A stretch of DNA of 64,000 nucleotides from Streptomyces sp. NBC_00390 (lineage in GTDB: Bacteria > Actinomycetota > Actinomycetes > Streptomycetales > Streptomycetaceae): positions 2,232,001-2,296,000 of the forward strand of contig NZ_CP107945.1 in the NCBI RefSeq assembly GCF_036057275.1, written 5' to 3'. The position numbers were made by a program, and so were the translations under genes. Of this stretch, positions 42,164 to 51,973 are shown piece after piece. Under the pieces are notes generated by a model that was not told the origin of the DNA, searched no databases, and saw only the letters and a program-made list of their open reading frames with translations. How positions within the stretch are numbered: the first letter of the stretch is position 1; each line of letters begins with the position of its first letter.

Positions 42164-44290
42164 TCAGGCGTCGATGCGCGAACGGTCCAGGGTGGCCGCC
42201 GAGCTGGTGATGAACTCCTTGCGCGGTGCGACCTCATTGCCCATGAGCAGGTCGAAGACCTGCTCGGAGGATTCCAGGTCGCCGATGTTGATCCGGCGCA
42301 GGGTGCGGTGGCGCGGGTCCATCGTGGTCTCGGCCAGCTGGTCGGCATCCATCTCACCGAGGCCCTTGTAGCGCTGGATGCTGTCCTTGAACCGGATGCC
42401 CTTGCGCTGGAACTCCAGCAGCGTGGTGCGCAGTTCGCTGTCCGAATACGTGTACACGTACTTGTCCTGGCCCTTCTTGGGCTGGGTCAGCTCGATGCGG
42501 TGCAGCGGCGGCACGGCGGCGAACACCCGGCCTGCCTCCACCATGGGCCGCATATAGCGCTGGAAGAGCGTGAGCAGCAGACACCGGATGTGCGCACCGT
42601 CGACATCGGCGTCGACGAGCAGCACGATCTTTCCGTACCGCGCCGCGTCGATGTCGAACGTCCGGCCCGAGCCCGCCCCTATGACCTGGATGATCGCACC
42701 GCACTCGGCGTTCTTGAGCATGTCCGAGACGGACGACTTCTGCACGTTCAGAATTTTTCCGCGGATCGGCAGGAGCGCCTGGAACTCGCTGTTGCGCGCG
42801 AGCTTGGCGGTGCCGAGCGCGGAGTCTCCCTCGACGATGAACAGCTCGCTGCGCTCGACGTCGTCGCTGCGGCAGTCGGCGAGCTTGGCCGGCAGCGAGG
42901 AGGACTCCAGGGCGGTCTTCCGCCGCTGTGCCTCCTTGTGCTGGCGCGCCGCGATGCGCGTACGCGCGGCGGCCACGGTCTTCTCCAGCACTGCACGGGC
43001 CTGAGCCTTGGCATCGCGCTTGGTGGAGGTCAGGAACGCCTTGAGTTCCTTGGCGACGACATTGGCCACGATCCTGTTTGCCGCCGAGGTGCCCAGAACC
43101 TCCTTGGTCTGCCCCTCGAACTGCGGCTCGGCGAGCCGCACCGTGACGACCGCGGTCATGCCCTCGAGGGCGTCGTCCTTGACGATGTCGTCCTCGGCCA
43201 CGCGCAGCAGCTTGGCGGAGCGGAGCACCTCGTTCACCGTCTTGGTCACGGAGCGCTCGAAACCGGTGACGTGGGTGCCGCCCTTGGGCGTGGCGATGAT
43301 GTTGACGAACGACTTGACCGTGGTGTCGTACCCGGTGCCCCAGCGCAGGGCGATGTCGACCGCGAGTTCGCGGGTGACCTCGGTGGGGGTCATGTGACCG
43401 CGGTCGTCGAGGACCGGGACGGTCTCCTTGAAGGTGCCGTGCCCGGTGAGACGCAGTACGTCACAGACGGCTTTGTCCTGGGCGAGGAACTCGCAGAACT
43501 CGCTGATGCCGCCGTCGAAGCGGAAGGTCTCCACACTCTTGCCGTCACCGGCCTCCGCGGCCTCGCCGCGCTCGTCGCGGACGACGATGGTCAGGCCGGG
43601 CACGAGAAAGGCCGTCTGGCGGGCACGCTGGTGGAGGTTCTCCAGGGAGAGCTTGGCGTCCTTGAGGAAGATCTGGCGGTCGGCCCAGTAGCGCACCCGG
43701 GTGCCGGTGCGGGTCTTGGGCACACGCTTGCCCTTGAGCAGACCGTTGGCCGGGTCGAAGGGGGCGTCCGGGCCGGACTCGGTGAAGATGCCGGGCACAC
43801 CGCGCCGGAAGCTGATCATGTGGGTGGAGCCATTGCGGTCCACCTCGACGTCGAGGCGGGCCGACAGGGCGTTCACCACAGATGCGCCCACGCCGTGCAG
43901 ACCGCCGGAGGCGGCGTACGAGCCGCCACCGAACTTGCCGCCGGCGTGCAGCTTGGTCATCACGACCTCGATGCCGGACAGGCCGGTCTTGGGCTCGACA
44001 TCGACGGGGATGCCGCGGCCGTTGTCCTTGACCTCGACCGATCCGTCCTCGTGAAGGATGACCTCGATGTGGTCGCAGTGGCCTCCGAGAGCCTCGTCCA
44101 CGGAGTTGTCGATGATCTCCCAGAGGCAGTGCATCAGACCACGGCTGTCGGTCGACCCGATATACATGCCGGGTCGCTTGCGGACGGCCTCGAGCCCTTC
44201 CAGGACGAGCAGGTGCCGCGCGGTGTAGTTGGAACCGTCACGGTCTGCAGTCAGCAGCGCTGTGGACGGCACGGACGTTTCGGCGGTCAC
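42164..44290 (-). CDS. parE: DNA topoisomerase IV subunit B (ParE; GyrB-type)
   Basis: A 708-residue ATPase subunit of topoisomerase IV, the partner of ParC (26946-29396). The GHKL ATP-binding site is seen in IIDNSVDEALGGHCD, VKDNGRGIPVD, GGKFGGGSYAASGGLHGVGAS and the K-loop region. The C-terminal TOPRIM contains EGDSALGTAKLARN and the DVDGAHIR metal site. The length is near the ~700 residues expected without the E. coli GyrB insertion. GTG 44290 (VTAETSVPST) has GAGGAG 8 nt upstream; longer starts would run into the promoter. parE and parC lie 13 kb apart on opposite strands. Confidence 0.93.
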   Translation of the reverse strand: MTAETSVPSTALLTADRDGSNYTARHLLVLEGLEAVRKRPGMYIGSTDSRGLMHCLWEIIDNSVDEALGGHCDHIEVILHEDGSVEVKDNGRGIPVDVEPKTGLSGIEVVMTKLHAGGKFGGGSYAASGGLHGVGASVVNALSARLDVEVDRNGSTHMISFRRGVPGIFTESGPDAPFDPANGLLKGKRVPKTRTGTRVRYWADRQIFLKDAKLSLENLHQRARQTAFLVPGLTIVVRDERGEAAEAGDGKSVETFRFDGGISEFCEFLAQDKAVCDVLRLTGHGTFKETVPVLDDRGHMTPTEVTRELAVDIALRWGTGYDTTVKSFVNIIATPKGGTHVTGFERSVTKTVNEVLRSAKLLRVAEDDIVKDDALEGMTAVVTVRLAEPQFEGQTKEVLGTSAANRIVANVVAKELKAFLTSTKRDAKAQARAVLEKTVAAARTRIAARQHKEAQRRKTALESSSLPAKLADCRSDDVERSELFIVEGDSALGTAKLARNSEFQALLPIRGKILNVQKSSVSDMLKNAECGAIIQVIGAGSGRTFDIDAARYGKIVLLVDADVDGAHIRCLLLTLFQRYMRPMVEAGRVFAAVPPLHRIELTQPKKGQDKYVYTYSDSELRTTLLEFQRKGIRFKDSIQRYKGLGEMDADQLAETTMDPRHRTLRRINIGDLESSEQVFDLLMGNEVAPRKEFITSSAATLDRSRIDA

Positions 44291-44724
44291 GCGGTTCGCT
44301 CCTCGCTGAATTTCAGATGTGGCCAAGTGGGGTAAAGGCCTGGGCGTCGGTCGCCGCTCAGAGCGTACCGAGGCCTGGTAGAGCCGATGTAACGCCACCC
44401 TCGTGATTTCTTATGCTAGTCCAGCCTCGCATACATGTTCGATCCCTCGATGGGGTGACGTGCACATCACGTTCCCTTCGAGGCATGAACCATTTAGGCT
44501 CCGGGCACGTCCTCATGAACAACCGGCAACCCAGCCGGGAGGGCCAAAAGAGACAAGCAACGCGAAATCCGTAGAGCGAAGCAATACGGCTCATTCGCCG
44601 CCAACCGGCAACAGACAGCCACCTTGGGAAGAAGTTTCAAGGAGAAGCCACGAGCGGGAACGTTTCCGGCCTGGTTGGATGTTGACCCTGGTACGACAGC
44701 TCGTCGAGCTAGAGAAGAGGCGAC
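44291..44724. other. 434-bp divergent intergenic region, parE / DUF7455
   Basis: No gene recognised. It is AT-richer than its surroundings, as expected of a divergent promoter region (about 44400-44480). A TTGACC element about 45 bp before the DUF7455 start might be its -35 box, but no convincing -10 follows. Confidence 0.45.
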
Positions 44725-44955
44725 GTGACTACTGTTCTGACCCCCGCGAGCCCGCTGACGGCGGCAGACCGCTGTGACCGATGCGGCGCCCAGGCATATC
44801 TGCGCGTCGTCCTGATCAGCGGTGGTGAACTGCTCTTCTGCGCGCACCACGGGCGCAAGTTCGAGCCGGAACTCAAGAAGATCGCCGCAGAGATACAGGA
44901 TGAGACGGACCGACTGACGGCCGTACCGGCAGCGACCGGCGAAGAGGAACGCTGA
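44725..44955 (+). CDS. DUF7455 domain-containing small protein
   Basis: A 76-residue protein that is well conserved in Streptomyces. The first half has DRCDRCGAQAYLRVVLISGG and then LFCAHHGRKFEP, whose two CxxC/CxHH-type pairs probably bind one zinc ion. The second half is an acidic helix (KIAAEIQDETDRL). No function is known; a transcription-associated role is plausible. The GTG start at 44725 has AAGAGG 6 nt upstream. It is monocistronic, with a strong terminator 47 bp downstream. Confidence 0.85.
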   Translation: MTTVLTPASPLTAADRCDRCGAQAYLRVVLISGGELLFCAHHGRKFEPELKKIAAEIQDETDRLTAVPAATGEEER

Positions 44956-45001
44956 CACCTCGCATCCACGACGAGCCAAGGCCCGGTCCTGGACCGGGTG
45001 A

Positions 45002-45038
45002 CGGGCGGCTTCCCCTGAACACCAGGGGCAGCCGCCCG
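45002..45038 (+). terminator. Terminator after DUF7455
   Basis: Two-part hairpin: outer stem CGGGCGGCT / AGCCGCCCG and inner stem CCCCTG / CAGGGG. Confidence 0.75.
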
Positions 45039-45102
45039 CTCTCGTTCGGTCACCACCGAGGCGCGTGACCCAGCGGCCGACCAACCCTGGGTCCGGTCGG
45101 GC

Positions 45103-45936
45103 TCAGCCCCCTCCGATGCCGTTCCTGGCCACCGTCCCGACCCTGGTGTACACACCGGGCCCATCAGCCTGCCCGCAGCCGCTGCCCCACGAGACCAGAC
45201 CGATCAGACGCCCGCGGGCGACCAGCGGTCCCCCGCTGTCCCCCTGACAGGCGTCGTGCCCGCCGCGCAAGTCCCCCGCGCACAACATCGTGGCCTTCGC
45301 GTACAGCCCGCCGGGGCCGCCCGGATACGCGGTCCCGCACGTCTCGTCCGGCAGCACCGACACCTGCGCCGCCCGCAGCGAGGGCGCATAGCTCCCGTCG
45401 CCCTTCATGTCGCCCCAGCCGTAGACCTTCGCCGGTGTGCCCGGCTCGTAGGCCGCGTCGCCCTCGCCCGCCAGCGGCAGCACTGCGGACGCGGGCAGCG
45501 ACTCCGCCAGGGTCAGCACGGCCATGTCGGAGCTGTTGGCCGCCGCGTCGAAGGCAGGCGCGGTCCAGGCACTGCGCACGAGGATCTCCCGGCCCTGCGA
45601 GCCGGTCAGCTCGGAACGCCCGGAGATCACCCGCAGATCCCGTACGTCACTGACTTCTTTGCCGAGGACGGTCCGGCTCAGGCAGTGGGCCGCCGTCATG
45701 ACCTTGTCGGGCGCCACCACCGCCCCACCGCAGAATTGTCCGGCCCGGGTTCCTCCGAACCGGTCACGGCTGGAGAGGGCGACGACCCAGGGGTTCTCCT
45801 CGATCTTCACCGGAAAGCCGCCGACGACGATGCTGTCGGCCGCGGCGGGCGGGGGCAGGACCAATGGAGCCGCGAACACCGCGGCGAGCAGGGCCGACAC
45901 CCGGGCCGGACCTCGGAGGGTGGAACGACGACGCAT
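45103..45936 (-). CDS. Secreted trypsin-like serine protease (S1 family)
   Basis: A 277-residue secreted protease. A signal peptide (about 1-38: [20 protein letters not shown], AxA at PPPAAA) precedes the mature-type N-terminus [15 protein letters not shown]. The catalytic triad is complete: His in MTAAHC, Asp in NSSDMAVL, Ser in GDSGGPLV; the disulfide cysteines are in place. The S1 pocket residue preceding the Ser ([10 protein letters not shown]) is Asp, giving trypsin-like Arg/Lys specificity. ATG 45936 fits the signal peptide. It is an isolated gene, so it probably has its own promoter at 45937-46015. Confidence 0.93.
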   Translation of the reverse strand: MRRRSTLRGPARVSALLAAVFAAPLVLPPPAAADSIVVGGFPVKIEENPWVVALSSRDRFGGTRAGQFCGGAVVAPDKVMTAAHCLSRTVLGKEVSDVRDLRVISGRSELTGSQGREILVRSAWTAPAFDAAANSSDMAVLTLAESLPASAVLPLAGEGDAAYEPGTPAKVYGWGDMKGDGSYAPSLRAAQVSVLPDETCGTAYPGGPGGLYAKATMLCAGDLRGGHDACQGDSGGPLVARGRLIGLVSWGSGCGQADGPGVYTRVGTVARNGIGGG

Positions 45937-46018
45937 ACAGCCTCCAGCACTCTGCGTGAATCCAGTCCACTCAGAGTCAGCCACTCGGGCCAGGTGCGCA
46001 CCTGCGGGGCACGCAGAA

Positions 46019-46049
46019 GGGCCCGGCATCCTTCGCGGATGCCGGGCCC
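46019..46049 (-). terminator. Terminator after hrdB
   Basis: A perfect 13-bp stem GGGCCCGGCATCC / GGATGCCGGGCCC with a 5-nt loop TTCGC, 30 bp from the hrdB stop. Confidence 0.85.
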
Positions 46050-46078
46050 TTCACCGAGTGATCGCTTGCGCCTGCGGC

Positions 46079-47638
46079 CTAGTCGAGGTAGTCGCGCAGC
46101 ACCTGCGAACGCGACGGGTGACGCAGCTTCGACATGGTCTTGGACTCGATCTGGCGGATCCGCTCACGCGTCACGCCGTAGACCTTGCCGATCTCGTCCA
46201 GCGTCTTCGGCTGGCCGTCCGTGAGACCGAAGCGCATGGAGACCACGCCCGCCTCACGCTCGGACAGGGTGTCGAGCACCGAGTGCAGCTGTTCCTGGAG
46301 CAGTGTGAAGCTGACAGCGTCGGCCGGGACGACCGCCTCGGAGTCCTCGATGAGGTCACCGAACTCGCTGTCGCCGTCCTCGCCCAGCGGGGTGTGCAGC
46401 GAGATCGGCTCACGGCCGTACTTCTGGACCTCGATGACCTTCTCCGGGGTCATGTCGAGCTCCTTGGCCAGCTCCTCCGGGGTGGGCTCGCGGCCCAGGT
46501 CCTGGAGCATCTGGCGCTGCACACGCGCGAGCTTGTTGATGACCTCGACCATGTGCACCGGGATACGGATGGTGCGGGCCTGGTCGGCCATGGCGCGGGT
46601 GATCGCCTGCCGGATCCACCAGGTGGCGTACGTGGAGAACTTGTAGCCCTTGGTGTAGTCGAACTTCTCGACCGCGCGGATCAGGCCGAGGTTGCCTTCC
46701 TGGATCAGGTCCAGGAACAGCATGCCGCGGCCGGTGTAGCGCTTGGCCAGCGAGACCACCAGCCGGAGGTTGGCCTCCAGCAGGTGGTTCTTGGCGCGGC
46801 GGCCGTCCTCGGCGATGATCTCCAGCTCACGCTTGAGCTTGGGGGCGAGCTTGTCGGAGTTCGCCAGCTTGTCCTCGGCGAACAGACCCGCCTCGATGCG
46901 CTTGGCGAGCTCGACCTCCTGCTCGGCGTTGAGCAGCGGAACCTTGCCGATCTGCTTGAGGTAGTCCTTGACCGGGTCTGCGGTGGCGCCGGCGACGGCC
47001 ACCTGCTGGGCAGGCGCGTCGTCCTCGTCGTCGTCGGACAGGACGAAGCCCTTGCTCTCGCCCTCGGCCTCTTCCTCGTCCCCCTTGCCGCCGGGCTGGA
47101 CCTCATCGAGCAGCTCTTCGCCCTCGACAGCCTCGTCGGCGTCCTTCTTGCCCGCGGTCTTCTTCGCCGCGGTCTTCTTGGCAGCGGTCTTCTTCGCCAC
47201 CGTCTTCTTGGCCACCGTCTTCTTGGCGGCCGTCTTCTTGGCAGGAGCGGTCGCCGTGGACTCGTCGTCGGCCGGGACGTCGACGGACTCGGCCGCCGGC
47301 GCCGCGGTGGCCGCGACAGTCTGCGCCGTGGCGGTCTTGGCCGCGACGGTCTTGGTGGCGGTGCGCTTTGCCGGGCTCTTCGCTGCGACGCTCTTGCGGG
47401 CGCGCTTCGGCGACTCCGCTGCACTGACCATCAGCGTCACACCCTCTTCCTCGAGGATCTGGTTGAGGCTGCGCAGAACATTCTTCCACTGGGTTGGCGG
47501 AATCTGGTCAGCCTCGAAGGCCCGACGCACGTCATCGCCGGCGATCTGCCCATCAGCCTTTCCCCGCTCGATGAGCGCCATCACAGACTCGGACTCGGCG
47601 ATCTCCGGCGGGAGCGTACGGGATGTGCTGGCCGACAC
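46079..47638 (-). CDS. hrdB: Principal RNA polymerase sigma factor HrdB
   Basis: HrdB directs transcription of housekeeping genes. The 519 residues begin [20 protein letters not shown] (region 1.1-like). A long Lys/Ala and acidic linker (about 95-200) follows, then region 1.2 ([20 protein letters not shown]), region 2 ([37 protein letters not shown]), region 3, and region 4 ([20 protein letters not shown]). The core is essentially identical to the S. coelicolor protein (511 aa). The start is GTG 47638 with GAGAGG 6 nt upstream. Upstream lies whiH, with 356 bp between that must hold the hrdB promoters. Confidence 0.97.
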   Translation of the reverse strand: MSASTSRTLPPEIAESESVMALIERGKADGQIAGDDVRRAFEADQIPPTQWKNVLRSLNQILEEEGVTLMVSAAESPKRARKSVAAKSPAKRTATKTVAAKTATAQTVAATAAPAAESVDVPADDESTATAPAKKTAAKKTVAKKTVAKKTAAKKTAAKKTAGKKDADEAVEGEELLDEVQPGGKGDEEEAEGESKGFVLSDDDEDDAPAQQVAVAGATADPVKDYLKQIGKVPLLNAEQEVELAKRIEAGLFAEDKLANSDKLAPKLKRELEIIAEDGRRAKNHLLEANLRLVVSLAKRYTGRGMLFLDLIQEGNLGLIRAVEKFDYTKGYKFSTYATWWIRQAITRAMADQARTIRIPVHMVEVINKLARVQRQMLQDLGREPTPEELAKELDMTPEKVIEVQKYGREPISLHTPLGEDGDSEFGDLIEDSEAVVPADAVSFTLLQEQLHSVLDTLSEREAGVVSMRFGLTDGQPKTLDEIGKVYGVTRERIRQIESKTMSKLRHPSRSQVLRDYLD

Positions 47639-47994
47639 GAACAACCTCTCGGAACGATGGAAAACGGCTTCCGGCCCCACCCATGAACGGGCCGGAGCCG
47701 ACGACCACCGCGATGCGGATGAACCGGTGGCGCGGGCTGAGCCTCGGAGCTTCACAGCGCCGCCCATGGCGGCTGTATTCCCTCCTCGGCTGTCACCTCT
47801 TAGGTCATCGCGCTGCTCCGAGGAGTGTTACGCCCAATCCACGTGGCCCGAGTCACACTCCATATGGGACATGGCAGGCAAAACCAGGAAATACGCACAA
47901 TCGTGTCGCCGGATCCCCGTGGAATCCGGCGACGCGCCGTGCGTACGCCCCCCTCGGTCCCCGGCCGCGAGTGCCGGCCGGCCACGGCCGGGGG
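47639..47994. other. 356-bp intergenic region upstream of hrdB
   Basis: No gene. It contains the whiH terminator at its far end (47959-47993) and must contain the hrdB promoter(s), whose start site I could not fix. The GTG of hrdB is preceded by the ribosome site at 47644-47649. Confidence 0.5.
47959..47993 (-). terminator. Terminator after whiH
   Basis: 9-bp stem CCCCGGCCG / CGGCCGGGG, beginning right after the whiH stop codon. Confidence 0.6.
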
Positions 47995-48882
47995 TCAGTG
48001 CTCGCGCGGGGCGGGCACCACCCGCTCCACCTCGGGGTGGGCGTTGAGCAACTGTCGCATGGAGGACTCTGCCGCGTGCGAGTCGCCGGAGGCGAGGGCG
48101 TCGGCAATCCGGGCGTGGTGCGTGAGGGAGGCCTCGGTGGGGCGGTCACAGCCGGTGACCGGACCTCCGGAGACCTGGAGAGCCGCGGCGACGATCCCGG
48201 AGAGGTGCTCGAGCATGCGGTTGCCCGCGAGCTGGATGAGCAGGGAGTGGAACTCGGCGTCGGCCCGCGAGAAGGTGATCCCGTCACCCTGCGCAAGGGC
48301 ATGACTCATGATCTCGACCATGTCCGCGAGGCGCTGCTGGACGTCTTCGCGGCCGTGCCCGGCGGCCAGGCGGGCGGCGAGCGGCTCGATGGTCCAGCGC
48401 AGCTCGCTCAGCTCCCGGCGCTGGTCGTCCCGCTGGGGACCGAAGGCCCGCCACTCGATGATGTCGGGGTCGAGGAGGTTCCAGTCGCTGACGGGGCGGA
48501 CCCGGGTGCCGACATTGGGGCGGGCGCTCACGAGGCCCTTGGCCTCGAGGACACGCAGCGACTCGCGGACGACGGTGCGGGAGACCTCGAAGCGCTGGCC
48601 GATCTCCTCGGGCACCAGCGGGCGGTCGGCACCCAGGTCCCCGGAAACGATCATCTGGCCGAGCTGCTGGACGAGTTGGCCGTGCAGTCCGCGGCCCCGG
48701 CTGCCCGCCGCGCGGCGGCCCACCCGGCCGAGCTCGGCATCGGATCCCTCCCACGAGGGCGGGCCGACGCGGTCGGCGCCGGGCGACTCCGCGTAGGGGT
48801 ATCGGTCGAGTTCGCCCGGACCGGCGAGGCCGGAATCGGCAGAGCGGGCGGCGGTCATCATGGTGTGCGCAAGGGTACTCAC
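47995..48882 (-). CDS. whiH: Sporulation transcriptional regulator WhiH (GntR family)
   Basis: WhiH is a late-sporulation regulator required for proper septum formation in aerial hyphae. The 295-residue protein has a GntR winged HTH (RGLHGQLVQQLGQMIVSGDLG; VPEEIGQRFEVSRTVVRESL) and an FCD-type effector domain (residues about 150-285). Length and sequence agree with S. coelicolor WhiH. I took GTG 48882 (VSTLAHTMMTAARS), which the orthologue uses. Immediately upstream is a WhiG-type promoter (see 48946-48970), consistent with expression in committed sporogenic hyphae. It sits upstream of hrdB on the same strand. Confidence 0.95.
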   Translation of the reverse strand: MSTLAHTMMTAARSADSGLAGPGELDRYPYAESPGADRVGPPSWEGSDAELGRVGRRAAGSRGRGLHGQLVQQLGQMIVSGDLGADRPLVPEEIGQRFEVSRTVVRESLRVLEAKGLVSARPNVGTRVRPVSDWNLLDPDIIEWRAFGPQRDDQRRELSELRWTIEPLAARLAAGHGREDVQQRLADMVEIMSHALAQGDGITFSRADAEFHSLLIQLAGNRMLEHLSGIVAAALQVSGGPVTGCDRPTEASLTHHARIADALASGDSHAAESSMRQLLNAHPEVERVVPAPREH

Positions 48883-48945
48883 GCATCCTTTGTCGGCGCG
48901 GCCCACGGACCCCTTGAGGTCTTTGGTGAAAAGCACACGAAAGGG

Positions 48946-48970
48946 TGATCGGCGTCCACCCTGCAATTGA
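48946..48970 (-). promoter_or_regulatory. WhiG-type sporulation promoter of whiH
   Basis: On the minus strand a GCCGATCA box (48953-48946) lies 64 bp before the whiH start and matches 7 of 8 bases of the WhiG -10 consensus GCCGATAA. A TCAA element 13 bp upstream could be the -35 (consensus TAAA, usually ~15 bp away). whiH is a known WhiG target in S. coelicolor. Confidence 0.55.
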
Positions 48971-49041
48971 CGCCTTATCGGAAAGAAACGAGCACCCTCA
49001 CGGGAGTTGTGAACAGTTCACCGATACCCGGTCGGCGGTGA

Positions 49042-50961
49042 TCACCAACGGGCCCTGCGCCGAAGGCCGATGAGCAGAAATGCGCAGATCAGAACGGACA
49101 ACGACAAGGCGAGGGCTGCTCCGACAGGTTGGGCCACGACCCGCGCGGCGGCCGCCGGCAAGTGGTCGGTCTGCTTCGGAAGCTGCATCCAGGCGAGTTC
49201 ACGCAGCCGGCCCGGAAGTCCGGCGATCGAACGGGCGGCCGGTACGACGAGCGCGCTTTCGACGAGCGGCGCGACGAGGATCGGTACGGCGAGCACTGCG
49301 GCGACTCCTGCTGCCGTGACACGGAAGATCCCGGCGGCCAGCAGCCCGGCCCAGGCGCATCCCACGCAGAGTCCGCCCCAACCGACGGCCAGAACCCTCC
49401 AGTTCCGCACGACGGGACTCGGATCCACCCCGTACACCAGACGGAGCGCCGCGGCATCGGCCACCACGACGAGGGCCGCCAGCAGCAGGGCGGCGCCCGC
49501 GCTCACGGCAAGCTTGGCCAGCAGGAGGGCGAGGCGGCGGGGCACGGTGCCGCGCGTCGCGGCGAGGACCGGGTAGCGGAACTCCTCACCGAAGGAGAGC
49601 GCCCCGAGGAGCCCGGCGCACAGAGCGGCGGGCGGCAGCGGCAGGTACGGGGGCCAGGCGGCGTACACGCTCGGCTCCAGGACCTTGCCGGTGCGGGCGA
49701 GCAGCACGCACAGGGCGAGGGAGGCGGCGAGGGAGGCCGCCGCGGCGAGCGGGGCGGTCCGGGTGCCGAGGAGGCGGCGGAGTTCGTAGCGCAGCGGCCG
49801 TACGGGGCTCCGGACGGGGCGCAGTTCCGGTACGTCCTCGTCGCCCTGCGCGGGCCGGGTCCACGGCTCCGCGGTCTCGGGTGCGGCCTCGGCCGCCGCC
49901 TTGGACGCGACCGCGGATGGCACGGCCGAGGCCGCGGCGGAGCCGTTCTCCGGCACGAAGACGGCCAAGCTGCCGTTCTCCGGCACGGAAGAGGCCACGC
50001 GACGGTCGTCCGGTACGGAGGCGGAATCGGCATCGGCATCGGGCACAGCGCTCCGTGTCCGGGCCGGGCCGGCGGCCGCGGCGGCGGGGCCCGTGTCGCC
50101 GACCTCGTCGGTGAGCCGGTGGACCAGTACGCCGTGGCGGAACGCGGTCTCGCCGATCTCGGCGCAACTGCTGCCGTAGACGGACAGCAGGCTGCTGCTC
50201 TCGGCGACCACCTCGACCGAACGCCGGTCCACTCGCGCCTCGCGGCTGAGGACCGCGGAGAGACGGGCCGCATGCGGCGTCCGGACGGCGACACGGGGGC
50301 GGAGCCTGGTACGTGCGAAGTCCGCGACGTCCTGGTCCGCGACAAGGCGACCGTCGTGGATCGTGACGACGCGGTCGGCAACCCGGGCGGCCTCCTTGGG
50401 GTCGCTGGTGGTGCACAGGACGGTGCCGCCCTGGGAGGCATGGCTTCGCAGCAGTCCCGACAACCAACTGCTGTCGCCCGGCGAGAGGCCTTTGGACGGC
50501 TCGTCGAGAAGCAGTGACTGCGGATCGCCCAACAGAGCGGCGGCGAGGCCGAGTCTGCGGTCCATGCCCACGGACAGCAGGCCCAGTCGCTGCTCGCCGA
50601 GCCCTGCGAGTCCGACGACATCGATCAGCTCGTCGGCGCGGGCCGCGGGCACGCCGGCGACCGCGCTCAGCATGCGCAACTGACCGCGGACGGAACGGGC
50701 GGGGTGGCCGGGTACATCGCCGAGCAGCACCCCGACCTCCCTTGCCGGATTCGCGACGTGATGCAGGGGGCGGCCGCGGAAGTAGGTGACACCCCGGCCG
50801 GACCTGAGCCCGAGCATCAGCCGCAGCGCCGTGGTCTTTCCGGAGCCCGGCGCGCCCAGCAGTGCCGTGACGGCACCGGACCGGGCTTCGAAGGAGAGGT
50901 CGTCAACCGCGGGCGGCCGGTCTCTGCGGGGGATGCCGGTGAGTCCGACGGCCTGGATCAT
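49042..50961 (-). CDS. Single-polypeptide ABC transporter: ATPase fused to membrane domain
   Basis: A 639-residue fusion. The N-terminal ATPase (1-225) has Walker A LLGAPGSGKTTALR (36-44), a degenerate signature GLLSVGMDRRLGLAAAL near 129, and Walker B SLLLDEPSKGL. Residues ~225-290 resemble an ATPase accessory domain. A low-complexity linker (~290-380) holds repeated VPENGS units. The C-terminal ~250 residues hold six transmembrane helices of the ABC-2 type. Such half-transporters often export antibiotics or lipids and must dimerise. It is followed by a Nudix gene; no partner permease gene is beside it. Confidence 0.85.
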   Translation of the reverse strand: MIQAVGLTGIPRRDRPPAVDDLSFEARSGAVTALLGAPGSGKTTALRLMLGLRSGRGVTYFRGRPLHHVANPAREVGVLLGDVPGHPARSVRGQLRMLSAVAGVPAARADELIDVVGLAGLGEQRLGLLSVGMDRRLGLAAALLGDPQSLLLDEPSKGLSPGDSSWLSGLLRSHASQGGTVLCTTSDPKEAARVADRVVTIHDGRLVADQDVADFARTRLRPRVAVRTPHAARLSAVLSREARVDRRSVEVVAESSSLLSVYGSSCAEIGETAFRHGVLVHRLTDEVGDTGPAAAAAGPARTRSAVPDADADSASVPDDRRVASSVPENGSLAVFVPENGSAAASAVPSAVASKAAAEAAPETAEPWTRPAQGDEDVPELRPVRSPVRPLRYELRRLLGTRTAPLAAAASLAASLALCVLLARTGKVLEPSVYAAWPPYLPLPPAALCAGLLGALSFGEEFRYPVLAATRGTVPRRLALLLAKLAVSAGAALLLAALVVVADAAALRLVYGVDPSPVVRNWRVLAVGWGGLCVGCAWAGLLAAGIFRVTAAGVAAVLAVPILVAPLVESALVVPAARSIAGLPGRLRELAWMQLPKQTDHLPAAAARVVAQPVGAALALSLSVLICAFLLIGLRRRARW

Positions 50962-51110
50962 CGCTTCCCTCGCCTCTCTCCCGGAAGGTGGGACCGCTCA
51001 GCGGCAGCACGGGTACCGCAGCACGATAACGCGACATTTCAGACTTTTTGCGCAGCGGTCAAGTGCCCGGGTGTCAGAGGCCCGGCGCCGCGAGTTACCG
51101 ACGGAGTGCT

Positions 51111-51875
51111 TCAGACCTCAGGGCGCAGCATCGGCGGGTTGAGGACCGTGGCCCCTCCGGCCCGGAACAGCTGCGCGGGACGGCCTCCCTGGCGGGTCGT
51201 GGTGCCTCCGGCGGGGACGAGGAAGCCGGGAGTGCCCGTCACCTTGCGATGGAAGTTACGGGGGTCGAGAGCGACGCCCCACACCGCCTCGTACACCCTC
51301 CGCAGCTCGCCGACCGTGAACTCGGGCGGGCAGAAGGCGGTGGCCAGGGACGAGTACTCGATCTTGGAACGAGCCCGCTCCACTCCGTCCGCCAGGATCC
51401 GCGCATGATCGAACGCGAGCGGTCCGTGCCGCTCGTCCTCGCGCAGCACCCCGTTCTCCTGGCCGAGGAGATCCTCGACAGGAGCCCAGCGCGCACTGTT
51501 CGCGTCCCCGCCCGCGCGAGGGGCCGGCAGATCGGGGGCGAGCACGAGATGCGCGACGCTCACCACGCGCATCCGCGGGTCGCGCTTGGGGTCACCGTAT
51601 GTCGCAAGCTGTTCCAGATGGGCGCCGTTTCCCGGTGCCGGGGATGCCGGGTCGTGTGCACACAGCCCGGTCTCCTCGGCAAGCTCGCGCGCCGCCGCTG
51701 CTGCCAGATCCTCGTCACCCCGGACAAAACCTCCCGGCAGCGCCCACCTGCCCTGGAACGGAGGCTCCCCCCGGCGCACAACGAGCGCACAGAGCGCATG
51801 ACGGCGCACGGTGAGCACGACCAGATCGACAGTGACGGCGAAGGGCGGAAAGGCCGACGGGTCGTAGGGCGACAT
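51111..51875 (-). CDS. Nudix hydrolase with C-terminal winged helix (NrtR-like)
   Basis: A 254-residue protein. The N-terminal Nudix domain has an intact Nudix box, GFVRGDEDLAAAAARELAEE(TGL), so it may hydrolyse a nucleotide or ADP-ribose. The C-terminal ~80 residues (FTVGELRRVYEAVWGVALDP, RNFHRKVTG) form the winged helix of NrtR-type regulators, which repress NAD biosynthesis and are released by ADP-ribose. Catalytic NrtR members exist, so it may be enzyme, regulator or both. Start ATG 51875 (MSPYDPSAFPPFAV). Isolated gene; no NAD genes beside it. Confidence 0.88.
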   Translation of the reverse strand: MSPYDPSAFPPFAVTVDLVVLTVRRHALCALVVRRGEPPFQGRWALPGGFVRGDEDLAAAAARELAEETGLCAHDPASPAPGNGAHLEQLATYGDPKRDPRMRVVSVAHLVLAPDLPAPRAGGDANSARWAPVEDLLGQENGVLREDERHGPLAFDHARILADGVERARSKIEYSSLATAFCPPEFTVGELRRVYEAVWGVALDPRNFHRKVTGTPGFLVPAGGTTTRQGGRPAQLFRAGGATVLNPPMLRPEV

Positions 51876-51973
51876 GCCGCGATCATAGTCGTCTGCCTGA
51901 CGATAAACACAGCCTTCGCCACCTGCGGCGACTCTTTTGCGCCCCTGCGCCACGGCGTTGCGGCCGCAGTGGC

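Noticed and set aside
44680..44724. TTGACC element as a housekeeping promoter for the DUF7455 gene.
   Set aside because: No acceptable -10 hexamer lies 16-18 bp downstream, so I did not call it.
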